Positions 16,542-25,510 of a stretch of DNA of 64,000 nt are shown here, piece by piece. The number at the start of each line of letters is the position of its first letter. Position 1 is the stretch's first letter. The position numbers and the translations under genes are program-made. Below the pieces are notes generated by a model. It did no database searches, was not told where the DNA came from, and worked only from the letters and a program-made list of their open reading frames with translations. The DNA lies in assembly GCA_958295955.1 (NCBI GenBank), contig OY282420.1:2432435-2496434 (forward strand), given 5' to 3'. The DNA comes from an uncultured Bryobacterales bacterium. Lineage in GTDB: Bacteria; Acidobacteriota; Terriglobia; Bryobacterales; UBA6623.

Positions 16542-17174
16542 ATGAGCGCCGCACACTATGTCGCCATCGAAGGCCCGTTACGGGTCGGCAAAAGCAGCCT
16601 CGCGCGCGCGTTGGCCGACCGCATCCACGCCCGCCCGCTGTTCGACACGGAAAACAACCCGCATCTGGAGGATTTTTACAACGGGCGGCCCGGCGCGTCG
16701 TTTCGGACGCAGATGCACTTCCTGATCAGCCGCTTCCAACAACTCGCCGGCGCCGCGATCGAGCAATCGCATACCCGCATCGTCGCCGACTACCTGTTCG
16801 AGAAAGACAAGCTGTTCGCCTATCTCAACCTCGACGACACCGAGGTGGCGATCTACGACGCCTACTATCAGCACTTCAAAAACATGCTGCCGACTCCCGA
16901 TCTCGTTGTCTATTTGAAGGCTGCTCCGCAAGTTCTCCGCGAGCGGATTGCGCGCAAGAACATCGCCGCGGAAGCCAAGATATCCGACCGCTACCTGGAA
17001 GAGACCGTCCGCGCCTACGAGCATTTTTTCGACCGCTACAAGGCGGCGGACGTCTTGGTCGTCGATACCAGCGAAGTGGATTTCGTACACAAGCCGAAGG
17101 ACCTGGAAGAACTGCTCGCCGAGTTGAGCCGGCCGGTGCGGGGAACGCAGTATTTCCTGCCGCTGGGTTCCTGA
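16542..17174 (+). CDS. Deoxynucleoside kinase family protein
   Basis: 210 residues with Walker A GPLRVGKSS at 11-19, a substrate-loop region ENNPHLEDFY, ADYLFEKDKLFA (matching the DRS-like region of dGK/dAK enzymes) and a lid segment RIARKNIAAEAKISDRY. The fold phosphorylates deoxynucleosides for salvage, with ATP; whether dA, dG, dC or dT is preferred is not visible. GAAGGAA upstream of ATG 16542 acts as ribosome binding site. It lies 13 bp behind ruvB and probably shares its transcript. Confidence 0.86.
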   Translation: MSAAHYVAIEGPLRVGKSSLARALADRIHARPLFDTENNPHLEDFYNGRPGASFRTQMHFLISRFQQLAGAAIEQSHTRIVADYLFEKDKLFAYLNLDDTEVAIYDAYYQHFKNMLPTPDLVVYLKAAPQVLRERIARKNIAAEAKISDRYLEETVRAYEHFFDRYKAADVLVVDTSEVDFVHKPKDLEELLAELSRPVRGTQYFLPLGS

Positions 17175-17233
17175 GCGCAAAACCGCGCTGCAACGAATAT
17201 GCAATGCGCCCGGACTATATTCGCTAGATTCCC

Positions 17234-18094
17234 ATGGAAATCGACGCAGCGGCGTTAGCAGCGGCATTCGGCGGCGGCCTTTTCGGGGCCGCGGTCGGTA
17301 CCTTGCCGGCATTTATCTTCACCGGCCTGCTGGTGCTGGCCGGCGTGGCCGCGGCCGCCTCCGGCGGCGGGACGGACATTCTGACGCATGCGGCTTTCGG
17401 CCCGGTGTTCGGTCCGCACATTTCGTTCGGCGGAGGAGCCGCGGCGACGGCCTATGCCTACAAGCGGGGGCTGCTGGAGACCGGGCGCGACATTTCCATT
17501 CCTCTGATGGGCCTCAACCGCACGGACGTGCTGCTCGTCGGCGGCGCGTTCGGCCTGATCGGCTACCTGCTCAACGCGCTGTGGCAGGCGGTCGGGCTGG
17601 GGCCGAAGACCGACACGATCGCCCTGACGGTCGTCGTCTCGGCCATGATCGCCCGCCTGGCGTTCGGCAACTCCACGCTTATCGGCAAGAGCTTTACCCC
17701 GAACGAAGCATTCCATTGGGTGCGCCATCAGGAAAGGCCGGCGCAAGCCGCCGCCATCGGCCTCGGCGTGGGCCTGCTATCGGCCTATATGGCCGGCGTT
17801 CTCGGCGTCGAGCGCGGCGGCGGCGTTCTGGGTTTCGGCATCGCCGCCGCAACGCTCGTCTTCGCCCAGTTCGGTCTGAAAGCCCCGGTCACGCACCACA
17901 TCGCCCTGCCCGCGGCGACCGCGGCCATTGCCTCGGGAAACCTCTATGTCGGCGCCCTGTTCGGCATCGTCGGCGCTTTCGCAGCCGAGGCGTTTTCGCG
18001 CATCGTCCACATGCACGGGGACACGCACGTCGACCCGCCGGCCGCGGGCATCGCCGCCGCCACGCTGCTGGCGCGTCTGATCTGGCCGCTGTAG
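17234..18094 (+). CDS. Polytopic membrane protein of unknown function
   Basis: 286 residues, very rich in Ala and Gly, with about eight to nine hydrophobic segments and almost no large soluble loop. Gly-rich repeats (AAAFGGGLFGAAVGT, GFGIAAATLVF, GALFGIVGAFAAEA) suggest an internally duplicated bundle. The C-terminal segment has HMHGDTHVDPPA, a small cluster of His and Asp that might bind metal. I do not recognise a transporter family. The start is ATG 17234, 12 nt after a TATATT hexamer (17216-17221). No neighbouring gene suggests a substrate. Confidence 0.65.
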   Translation: MEIDAAALAAAFGGGLFGAAVGTLPAFIFTGLLVLAGVAAAASGGGTDILTHAAFGPVFGPHISFGGGAAATAYAYKRGLLETGRDISIPLMGLNRTDVLLVGGAFGLIGYLLNALWQAVGLGPKTDTIALTVVVSAMIARLAFGNSTLIGKSFTPNEAFHWVRHQERPAQAAAIGLGVGLLSAYMAGVLGVERGGGVLGFGIAAATLVFAQFGLKAPVTHHIALPAATAAIASGNLYVGALFGIVGAFAAEAFSRIVHMHGDTHVDPPAAGIAAATLLARLIWPL

Positions 18095-18177
18095 CCGCCG
18101 CAATCCGCCGAACGCCGGCGGAGAGCGTCCTTCCCTCTCATTTCCCCTGTCTCCGTCTCCGCTACCATAGTCCCGGC

Positions 18178-19815
18178 ATGAATGCGCCCAAGCAAGCATC
18201 GGGCCGGCGGGACTTTATGCGCGCGGCATGTCTTGCCGCCGCCTCGAGCGCCGCGGCGTGCGGCAACGACTCCGCGGCGGCGCCCGCCCGCGGCCGCTTC
18301 GAGTTGGCCGAAATCACCCTCGCCGAACTGAACGCCGGCATGCAGCAGGGCCGCTGGACGGCGCGCTCGATCTGCGAGCTTTACCTGCAACGCATCGCCT
18401 CCATCGACCGCCGAGGCCCCGCCCTCAATGCGGTCATCGAGATCAACCCCGACGCCCTGAGCATCGCCGACCGCCTCGACGCCGAACGCGCCGCGGGTAA
18501 AATTCGCGGCCCCCTGCACGGCGCGCCGGTCATGCTCAAAGACAACATCGACACGGCCGACAAGATGCAGACCACGGCCGGTTCGCCGGCCCTGATCGAC
18601 TCCGGCGTGCAACGGGATTCGTGGGTTGCCGCGCGTCTTCGCTCCGCGGGCGCGGTCATCCTGGCCAAAACGAATCTCAGCGAGTGGGCCAATTTCCGCT
18701 CGAGAGATTCGACCAGCGGCTGGAGCGGCCGCGGGGGGCTGACGCGGAATCCCTATGCGCTTGACCGCAACCCCTGCGGCTCGAGTTCCGGGTCCGCGGT
18801 CGCCGTTGCGGCAAACCTCACCGCCCTGGCGATCGGCACGGAAACCAACGGCTCCATAGTCTGTCCTGCGTCGGTAAACGGAATCGTAGGCATCAAGCCG
18901 ACCGTAGGTCTCGTAGGCCGTTCCGGGATCGTCCCCATTGCGCATTCCCAAGACACCGCCGGCCCCATGGCCCGAACCGTTGCCGACGCGGCTGCGCTGC
19001 TCGGAGCGCTGACCGGCATGGACCCGAGAGATGCGATCACCGCCGGCAGTAACGGTTACGCCTACGCCGACTACGTGCAATTTCTCGACCCCGCCGGGCT
19101 GCGCGGCGCCAGGATCGGCTCGATTCGCAGTGATCGGGGTCGGAGGAAAACGATGGATGCGCTCCTCGATTCCGCAGCGGACGCCATGCGCAGCGCGGGC
19201 GCCGAGTTGATAGAGATCGAAGAATTGCCCGCCGGCGGCGGAGTGGACGCCGCGGGTTTCGAAGTCATGTTGTACGAATTCAAAGCCGGCCTGAATTCCT
19301 ATCTCGTCAATCTCGGCCCGGCGGCAAAGGTCAGAACGCTTGAGGAGATCATCCGCTTCAACAGAGACCGCCGCGGCGAAGCGCTGCGCTACTTCGGCCA
19401 GGACCTGTTGGAACTGGCGCAAGAGAAAGGGCCGCTCACCGAGCGGGCCTACGGAGAAGCGCTGAAGAAAAGCCAAGGGCTTTCGCGGGCGGCGATCGAC
19501 GGAACCCTGCAAGAGCATCGCCTCGACGCCCTTTTCGCCCCGACCGCCGGGCCGGCCTGGAAAACCGACCTGCTCCACGGCGACTATTCCGGCTTCACCG
19601 GCAGTTCGTCTCCCGCGGCCCGCGCCGGATATCCGCATATCACGGTTCCCGCGGGCTTCATCGCCGGGTTGCCGGTAGGCGTGTCGTTCTTCGGCGCGGC
19701 CTACGCCGAGCCCAAGTTGATACGCATCGCTTACGGTTTCGAGCAAGCGGCGCCGAGCCGGCGCGAGCCGCAATTTCCGCCTACGGCCAAAGCCCTATCG
19801 AAAATGGAACCATAA
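18178..19815 (+). CDS. Exported amidase-signature family hydrolase (Tat lipoprotein)
   Basis: 545 residues. A twin-arginine signal (GRRDFMRAA) ends in a possible lipobox with C28. The amidase signature is complete: Lys121 in MLKDNID, cis-Ser in GSSSGS (201-206), nucleophile Ser226 in TNGSIVCPA. Such enzymes cleave amides; exported ones may act on peptides, aryl-amides or cell-wall amides, and the substrate here is unknown. The ATG at 18178 lies 9 nt after TACCAT with no Shine-Dalgarno. The 3' end overlaps the convergent symporter gene by 21 bp. Confidence 0.88.
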   Translation: MNAPKQASGRRDFMRAACLAAASSAAACGNDSAAAPARGRFELAEITLAELNAGMQQGRWTARSICELYLQRIASIDRRGPALNAVIEINPDALSIADRLDAERAAGKIRGPLHGAPVMLKDNIDTADKMQTTAGSPALIDSGVQRDSWVAARLRSAGAVILAKTNLSEWANFRSRDSTSGWSGRGGLTRNPYALDRNPCGSSSGSAVAVAANLTALAIGTETNGSIVCPASVNGIVGIKPTVGLVGRSGIVPIAHSQDTAGPMARTVADAAALLGALTGMDPRDAITAGSNGYAYADYVQFLDPAGLRGARIGSIRSDRGRRKTMDALLDSAADAMRSAGAELIEIEELPAGGGVDAAGFEVMLYEFKAGLNSYLVNLGPAAKVRTLEEIIRFNRDRRGEALRYFGQDLLELAQEKGPLTERAYGEALKKSQGLSRAAIDGTLQEHRLDALFAPTAGPAWKTDLLHGDYSGFTGSSSPAARAGYPHITVPAGFIAGLPVGVSFFGAAYAEPKLIRIAYGFEQAAPSRREPQFPPTAKALSKMEP

Positions 19816-21378
19816 CGCCAGCACGGCGCAACCCACGACTGCGGACAATGCCGCCAGCCGGCGGTCCGCAGCGGTTGCCGCGCCGGAATCCCGGCGGCTC
19901 GACCAATCGATCGTCAATCCGGCTATGTGCGCGCTCACTGAGCGTTCGCCGAGCTTGCTTGCCGCGTACATCGTCAGCAGGCAGCAGAAAAACACTCCGA
20001 CGCTGTAGTTCAGGAACGGAATCGCCGCCAAGCCTTCGAGCGGCCCCAACTGCATGCCGTAAACTTTGTGCAGGATATCCAGCAAGAACCTGCCCGCCCC
20101 GGCGAGGCCGCCTGCGACGAGCGTGATCAGCGCGGCCCGGGGCGTCGCTTTCCGCCACAGGACGCCGACCAGGAACGTCGCCGTAATCGGAGCGCCGATG
20201 TAAGCCTGCACGCTCTGCATGTATTGATAGACCTCGTTGCTTAGGTAGCGGATCATCGGTATCCACAGGATGCTCAGAACGACCACCAGGCCCGTAACGA
20301 TCCGCCCGACAAAAACCAGGCGCTTCTCGCCGGCGTCGGGCCGCAGCTTCTTGTAAATATCCATCGTGATCAGCGTCGAGCAGGAGTTCAGGACGCTGCT
20401 CAGAGACGACATCAGCGCGGCGAGCAGGGCGGCCACCATGAGGCCGGAGAGCCCCGCGGGCAGCAGGCGTTTCACCATCAACGGAAACGCCGCGTCCCCG
20501 GCCGCTTCCTGCGGCCAGAGTGCGCGCGCGATAAGCCCCGGCAGCACCAGAATGAATACCGGCAGTATCTTCAGGGCCGAGGCGAATATCGTGCCGCCGC
20601 GGGCATGCGCCAGGTTGCGGGCGCTGAGCGTCTTTTGGACGATGACCTGATCCGTACACCAGTACCACGTGCCCAGGATGAGTGTGCCCAGGGTCGTTCC
20701 CAGCCACGGATACTCGGGGTGGTTGAAACCCTTGATGAGATGAAAAAAGTCGTCCGGCAGGGTTGCGCGCAGTTGTCCGAAGCCGCCTGCCTCGCCAAGC
20801 CCGAGCCACGTCAGGAACACCGAGCCGGCGATCATGATGAAGGCTTGCAGCAGATCGGTGTAAATCACCGCCGCCAATCCCCCGGTGATGGTGTAAACTC
20901 CCGTCGCTGCGACCAACAGGATCGCCGTGGTCGTGTAATCCCAGCCGAAGATTTCCCGCGCCAGGATTCCCGCAGCGAATAGAGCGACCGATATTTTCGT
21001 CAGCACGTAGGCGAGCAGCGATACGGTAGTGAGGTACCAGCGGCAGCCGGGACTGAAGCGTTTCTCCAGGTATTCCGGCATCGTGAAGACGCCGCTGCGC
21101 AGGTACTGCGGGATGAATATCCAGCCGAGCAGCAGCAGGCAGAAGCTCGCCGACCACTCGTAGCAGCCGACGGCAAGCCCGCTCGACGCTCCCGACCCGG
21201 CGAGGCCGACCACGTGCTCGCTGCCGATGTTGGTCGCGAAGAGCGTGGCGCCTACCGCAAACCAGCCGATGTGCTTGCCCGCCAGGAAGTACTCCGTCGT
21301 CGTGTCTTTGTTGCGGGAATGGTAAAAACCGACGGCGAATACGGCGGCGAAGTAGGCGGCGATAATGAAGGTGTCCAT
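19795..21378 (-). CDS. Sodium:solute symporter, SGLT-like
   Basis: 527 residues with about 13-14 transmembrane segments. SSS-family landmarks are the N-terminal RNKDTTTEYFLAGK, FATNIGSEHVVGLAGSGA, GGLAAVIYTDLLQAF and the Na2-site region MAALLAALMSSLSSVLNS. The pattern is closest to the sugar-transporting SGLT branch (vSGLT-like, with WYWCTDQVIVQ), so Na+-coupled uptake of a sugar or sugar acid is likely; this is inference. It is divergent from cbiX, and the two share an overlapping -10 region. Its last 21 bp overlap the amidase gene end to end. Confidence 0.9.
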   Translation of the reverse strand: MDTFIIAAYFAAVFAVGFYHSRNKDTTTEYFLAGKHIGWFAVGATLFATNIGSEHVVGLAGSGASSGLAVGCYEWSASFCLLLLGWIFIPQYLRSGVFTMPEYLEKRFSPGCRWYLTTVSLLAYVLTKISVALFAAGILAREIFGWDYTTTAILLVAATGVYTITGGLAAVIYTDLLQAFIMIAGSVFLTWLGLGEAGGFGQLRATLPDDFFHLIKGFNHPEYPWLGTTLGTLILGTWYWCTDQVIVQKTLSARNLAHARGGTIFASALKILPVFILVLPGLIARALWPQEAAGDAAFPLMVKRLLPAGLSGLMVAALLAALMSSLSSVLNSCSTLITMDIYKKLRPDAGEKRLVFVGRIVTGLVVVLSILWIPMIRYLSNEVYQYMQSVQAYIGAPITATFLVGVLWRKATPRAALITLVAGGLAGAGRFLLDILHKVYGMQLGPLEGLAAIPFLNYSVGVFFCCLLTMYAASKLGERSVSAHIAGLTIDWSSRRDSGAATAADRRLAALSAVVGCAVLALWFHFR

Positions 21379-21391
21379 TCGAAAGACGCCC

Positions 21392-21399
21392 AGTATAAC
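21392..21399. promoter_or_regulatory. Overlapping divergent -10 boxes
   Basis: The 8-bp segment reads TATAAC on the plus strand (21394-21399), 14 nt before the cbiX ATG, and TATACT on the minus strand (21397-21392), 13 nt before the symporter ATG. RNA polymerase could not occupy both at once, so the two genes may compete. Confidence 0.45.
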
Positions 21400-21413
21400 G
21401 CGGCGGGCGGAAG

Positions 21414-21815
21414 ATGGCGGACTGCGAACGAATCGGCTTGGTAGTGTTTGCGCACGGCTCGCGCGTGGCCGCGGCCAACGAGGCCGTCGAGCGCGTCGCG
21501 CGCAAAGCCGCGGACGAGGGGGGCTTCGCGCTCTACCGCGCGGCTTTTCTCGAGCTCGCGGAGCCGACTCTGCAAGGCGCGGTCGTCGATCTGGCCGGCG
21601 CCGGCGCCCGCTGCATCGTGGTCGCGCCCTACTTTCTGACGATGGGGCTGCACCTGACGCGCGATTTTCCTGAAATCCTGAACGGCATCCGCACCAAGCA
21701 TCCCGGCCTGGAGTTGAAAGCGGCCCCGCCTCTCGACGGACACCCCGCGCTGGCCGGCATTCTCGTCCAGCGCGCCCGAGAAGCGCTGGGGATCAGGGCG
21801 CCCGGTGGAGGGTAA
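21414..21815 (+). CDS. CbiX/SirB-type chelatase
   Basis: 133 residues, the length of a single-domain CbiX-S/SirB. It begins with the chelatase motif VFAHGSR, whose His is a metal ligand, and carries LYRAAFLELAEPTL and VAPYFLTMGLHLTRD with the second His. The family inserts Fe2+ or Co2+ into sirohydrochlorin for siroheme or cobalamin; the metal cannot be told here. No other tetrapyrrole gene is nearby. A TATAAC box lies 14 nt upstream of ATG 21414 and a GGCGGAAG stretch just before the start could act as ribosome binding site. Confidence 0.82.
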   Translation: MADCERIGLVVFAHGSRVAAANEAVERVARKAADEGGFALYRAAFLELAEPTLQGAVVDLAGAGARCIVVAPYFLTMGLHLTRDFPEILNGIRTKHPGLELKAAPPLDGHPALAGILVQRAREALGIRAPGGG

Positions 21816-21824
21816 GCGCGCGGT

Positions 21825-22736
21825 TCAGCCTGTTTTCACTCCCGCTCGGCATTGCTGCATGCGCGGGAGCCATGCTTCGAACCAGCGCTGAAACTCCCGC
21901 AACTCGCGGCGGCGCTCCGGCGATGCCGCGAACGGCAGGCGCGCCTTGAAAAGACCGCGCCATTGCGCAATCCGCTTGAGCCCCCAAGGGTAGGGGAGCC
22001 GCTCGTTGCGCTCCACGAACTCGGCATACAACGCGGCCGCGCGGTCGAATCTCTCAGGGTCGCCCGCCGACTCGAACAGCGCCGCTGCCGCTTCGGGGAT
22101 CACGCTCGCCGGACCCGAGATCACGGCGTCGATCTCTCTCTCCCGCAGCGCGGCCGCCAGCGCCGCGTCGTGGCCGAGCACCCGCGCTGCGGCAAGCTCC
22201 CCGCGGCGGGTCAACTCTGCGAGCAGATCCAGGCTGCCGCTCGAGTCCTTCACCCCGATGATGTTGTCCTCCGTCTCGAGCAGATCGAGAACCACGCCGG
22301 CAGGTACGGGGCTCACGAACGAAGTCAGGTTGTAGATCAGCAGCGGCCCCTCGATCGCGCGCGCGGCTTGGCGGTAAAAGCCGGCCAGGTCGCGGCCCTC
22401 GTAGCGGTAAAAGTAAGGCGCCGGCAGCAGCACGGCGTCGGCGCCCGCCTGCAGAGCATGGCGCCCCAACTCGATCGACTCGCCGGCGGAGGCGCCGCCG
22501 ATGCCGGCAATCAGCAGACCCTTTCCGTGCATCGCCGCGGCCAGCCGCTCGACCGCTTGCTTGCGCTGATCCGCCGGCAAGTCGAAGTATTCGCCCGTCC
22601 CGCCGCACGGAACCACGCCGCGCATGCCTCGGCTCAGAGCATATTCGGCGGTGCGTTCGAGCGCTTCGAAGTCGATCCCGCCGGAATCCGTCCGTGGGGT
22701 CAGCAGCGCCGCGAGAGGTCCTGCGATCGGTTTCAT
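21825..22736 (-). CDS. DapA-superfamily aldolase/dehydratase, KdgD-like
   Basis: 303 residues forming a TIM barrel. The Schiff-base Lys is K163 in GVKDSSGS, the proton-relay Tyr is Y135 in LIYNLTS, and the N-terminal motif is PCGGTGEYFDL. A GGTGE(F/Y)F motif is typical of 5-dehydro-4-deoxyglucarate dehydratase rather than lysine-pathway DapA, so a role in sugar-acid catabolism is favoured. It is divergent from the D-threonine-aldolase-like gene, and the Na+ symporter 2 kb away might supply substrate (inference). Confidence 0.83.
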   Translation of the reverse strand: MKPIAGPLAALLTPRTDSGGIDFEALERTAEYALSRGMRGVVPCGGTGEYFDLPADQRKQAVERLAAAMHGKGLLIAGIGGASAGESIELGRHALQAGADAVLLPAPYFYRYEGRDLAGFYRQAARAIEGPLLIYNLTSFVSPVPAGVVLDLLETEDNIIGVKDSSGSLDLLAELTRRGELAAARVLGHDAALAAALREREIDAVISGPASVIPEAAAALFESAGDPERFDRAAALYAEFVERNERLPYPWGLKRIAQWRGLFKARLPFAASPERRRELREFQRWFEAWLPRMQQCRAGVKTG

Positions 22737-22810
22737 GCCGAATTTGCAAGTTTAGCGGAAAGCGCGGCGCCTGGCTGCTATGATCGAGAGCGGCGATTGG
22801 CGAGAGCGGC

Positions 22811-24046
22811 ATGCAACCTACCCGCAGGGAGTGGCTCCGGTCCGGCATAGGCATGGCGATGGCTCCAACGATGATGATTCCGAAGGCGGGCGCGTACAGC
22901 CTCGCCGAGATCGAAAGCAAGCTGGCGCAAGGCGCGGGCATCGAGGGCGTCGTCAAGGCGGACTTGCCGACGCCTTCGCTGATGCTCGACCTCGATGCGT
23001 TCGAAGCGAATGTTGCCCGCATGGCTGCTCATGCCGAGCAGGCCGGTCTCGACCTGCGGCCGCATGCCAAAACCCACAAGTGTTCTGAGGTTGCGAAGCG
23101 CCAGTTGGGCGCGGGCGCCTTGGGCGTCTGCGCCGCCACGATCCGCGAAGGCGAGGCGCTGGCCGCCGCCGGCGTCGGCGGGCTGCTGCTGACCTCCGAG
23201 CTGGTCGGGCCGAACAAGATTCACCGCCTGATCCGGCTCACTCGGAAACGTCCCGACACGATGTCCGTCGTGGATCATCCGCTGCATGCCGAGCAACTGA
23301 ACGAGGCCGCCGGCGCGGCCGGCGTCAAGTTGAACGCGATGGTCGATATCGACCCCGTCGGCCGGCGAACCGGCATTGCTCCGGGCCCGCGGGCCGTCGC
23401 GCTCGCCGAGACGATCGACAGGCTGCCGCATCTCAATCTGAAAGGCGTCCACGGCTATTCGGGCGCGTCGTCCCACGTCAAGGGATTCGAGAACCGCAAG
23501 GCGCATTCGGAGAAGTACATGACGCCGGTGCTCGAATCCTTCGCCGCGATGCGCAAAAAGGGAATGCCGGCCGAGATCATGTCGGGCGCGAGCACGGGCA
23601 CCTACAACATCGACTCCGAACTCGACGGCATGACCGAGATGCAAGTCGGCTCCTATGCGCTGATGGACGTGGATTACAGCATGATCGGCGGCAAGAGCGG
23701 CGAGACGTACGGCGATTTCCAACCGGCGCTGTTCGTGCTGGCAACCGTAATCAGCAAGAACCACGCCGACATCGCCACCGTGGACGCCGGGCTGAAGGCG
23801 TTCGCCACCGACCGCGATTTCGGCCCGCGGGTTGCCCGCCCGGCCGGACTCGAATACGCTTTCCGCGGCGACGAGCACGGGCAGTTGGAGCTTGCCGGCG
23901 CCGCGCGCGAGGTCAAGCTCGGCGACAAGATCGAGCTCGTCGTGCCGCACTGCGACCCCAACGCCAACCTCTACGACCGCATGTACTGCGTGCGCGGGGA
24001 ACGCGTCCGCCAAGTCTGGAAGATCGACGCGCGCGGCCACGTTTAG
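22811..24046 (+). CDS. Tat-exported D-threonine aldolase/D-serine dehydratase-like PLP enzyme
   Basis: 411 residues. The N-terminus RREWLRSGIGMAMA is a twin-arginine signal. The fold-type III (alanine-racemase-like) barrel has the PLP Lys K87 in RPHAKTHK and a metal site H380-x-D382 in VVPHCDP. The His-x-Asp pair is the form seen in D-threonine aldolase; D-serine dehydratase uses His-x-Cys, and here the Cys is at the middle position. Expected reaction: retro-aldol cleavage of D-beta-hydroxy amino acids, in the periplasm if the signal works. ATG 22811 lies 26 nt after TATGAT. Confidence 0.85.
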   Translation: MQPTRREWLRSGIGMAMAPTMMIPKAGAYSLAEIESKLAQGAGIEGVVKADLPTPSLMLDLDAFEANVARMAAHAEQAGLDLRPHAKTHKCSEVAKRQLGAGALGVCAATIREGEALAAAGVGGLLLTSELVGPNKIHRLIRLTRKRPDTMSVVDHPLHAEQLNEAAGAAGVKLNAMVDIDPVGRRTGIAPGPRAVALAETIDRLPHLNLKGVHGYSGASSHVKGFENRKAHSEKYMTPVLESFAAMRKKGMPAEIMSGASTGTYNIDSELDGMTEMQVGSYALMDVDYSMIGGKSGETYGDFQPALFVLATVISKNHADIATVDAGLKAFATDRDFGPRVARPAGLEYAFRGDEHGQLELAGAAREVKLGDKIELVVPHCDPNANLYDRMYCVRGERVRQVWKIDARGHV

Positions 24047-24142
24047 CGCCGGGGCGTAGGACTGAACACAAGGCGGAATAGCCGGCTGTTGCCGTGCGGC
24101 CGGCGCCGCGCCGGGCTTCGTGGAAGCGAATAGAATACAGCC

Positions 24143-25510
24143 GTGTCCGAGACGATGCCGGCTGCGAACGGGGGCGGGCGCCTAGGCGCCGCGGCGCGGC
24201 GCCGGGTGGACGCGGCGGGGCTCTGGTGCTTGCTGGGCTACGCCGCTCTCGCCTTTCTGGCGCGGCAACCGGGAGAACCCGCGCTGCCCGCGTTTTTTCT
24301 CCTCGTCGCCTGGACCGGCTTGCCGGCGTTCGCTCTCTATCTGTACTTGCGGCGGCGCGGCGAACCCCTCCCGCGCGGCCGCATGTTCCTTTGGGCGGCG
24401 GCGTTCCGGCTTTGCGGGCTTGCCGGCGGGCCCTTCTACGAGGACGACTTCTACCGTTACCTGTGGGACGGCTACCGCTTTGCGGCAAGCGGCTCGCCCT
24501 ATGGCGCGCCGCCGGAAGCGTTCTTCGCCGACCCCGGCGTGCCGGAGGCGTTGCAGCGCGTGCTGGACGGCATCGGCTACCCCGAATTGCCGACCATCTA
24601 CGCCCCGACCGCGCAACTTGTCTTCCTGCTCGGCTATCTGTTGCAGCCGGGCGGCGTCGCCGCGCTGCAAGCGATTTTGATTGTCTTCGATCTCGCAACC
24701 GTAGCGCTGCTGCTGCGCTTGGCGCCGGCCGGGAACGTCATGCTCTATGCCTGGTGTCCGCTGGTCGTCAAGGAAATCGCCTTCACCGCGCACCCGGACG
24801 GCGTCGGCGTCTGCCTGTTGCTTGCGGCGGTCGTGCTTGCCCGGGAGCGCCGTTGGCGGGGGGCCGCGGTCTGTCTGGGGCTGGCGGCCGGGGCCAAGAT
24901 ATTCGCGTTGGTTCTCGCGCCTTTGGTGCTGGCCGGCGCGAAAGTCAGGCACTGGCTGCTGTTCGGCGCCGCGTCGGCGGCGTTGTATGCGCCGTTCGTC
25001 CTGAGCGGCGGCGCCGAGTTCGAGGCGCTGCAAGTCTTCGCCCGGGAGTGGGAATTCAATGCGGCGCTGTTCGCGCTCTTCGCAGCCGTGTCGGACCGGG
25101 GCGCAGCCAAGCTCGCGCTGGGCCTGGCCTACGGCGCTTTCTGGGCGTGGTGTTTCGTGCGCTATCTACGCAGCGGCCTGCCGCGCGCCGTCCCGCGGGG
25201 CGACTGGCTGTACGGCGCGCTGCTCGCCGCGTCGCCGGTAATCAATCCGTGGTACCTGCTCTGGCTGCTGCCTTTCGCCGCGGTCTTTCCCGGCGTCTGG
25301 GCCTGGACGGCCTCGGCCGTGGTGTTGCTCGGTTACGTAACCGGGCTCAACTTGAACGACTATGCGCTGCAGCCCTACCAACAACCGGCGTGGGCGCGGC
25401 TGCTGGAGTTCGGCTCGATTCTGCTCGCGCTGCTCTACGATCTGTTCCGGCGGCGGCAGAATTTTCGCGAATGCCCCTGCGACAATGCAGGCAAGGAGAA
25501 ACGGTCATGA
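24143..25510 (+). CDS. GT-C-fold membrane glycosyltransferase (GT87-like)
   Basis: 455 residues with about ten hydrophobic segments. The first periplasmic loop carries FYEDDFYRYLWDGY, the acidic motif of polyprenol-sugar-dependent GT-C mannosyltransferases; further landmarks are IYAPTAQLVF, HPDGVGV, AAGAKIFALVL and a C-terminal INPWYLLWLLP. It probably transfers a sugar from a lipid-linked donor on the outer face of the inner membrane. The start is GTG 24143, 6 nt after TAGAAT, so the transcript should be leaderless. Its stop overlaps the DUF547 gene (ATGA). Confidence 0.82.
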   Translation: MSETMPAANGGGRLGAAARRRVDAAGLWCLLGYAALAFLARQPGEPALPAFFLLVAWTGLPAFALYLYLRRRGEPLPRGRMFLWAAAFRLCGLAGGPFYEDDFYRYLWDGYRFAASGSPYGAPPEAFFADPGVPEALQRVLDGIGYPELPTIYAPTAQLVFLLGYLLQPGGVAALQAILIVFDLATVALLLRLAPAGNVMLYAWCPLVVKEIAFTAHPDGVGVCLLLAAVVLARERRWRGAAVCLGLAAGAKIFALVLAPLVLAGAKVRHWLLFGAASAALYAPFVLSGGAEFEALQVFAREWEFNAALFALFAAVSDRGAAKLALGLAYGAFWAWCFVRYLRSGLPRAVPRGDWLYGALLAASPVINPWYLLWLLPFAAVFPGVWAWTASAVVLLGYVTGLNLNDYALQPYQQPAWARLLEFGSILLALLYDLFRRRQNFRECPCDNAGKEKRS

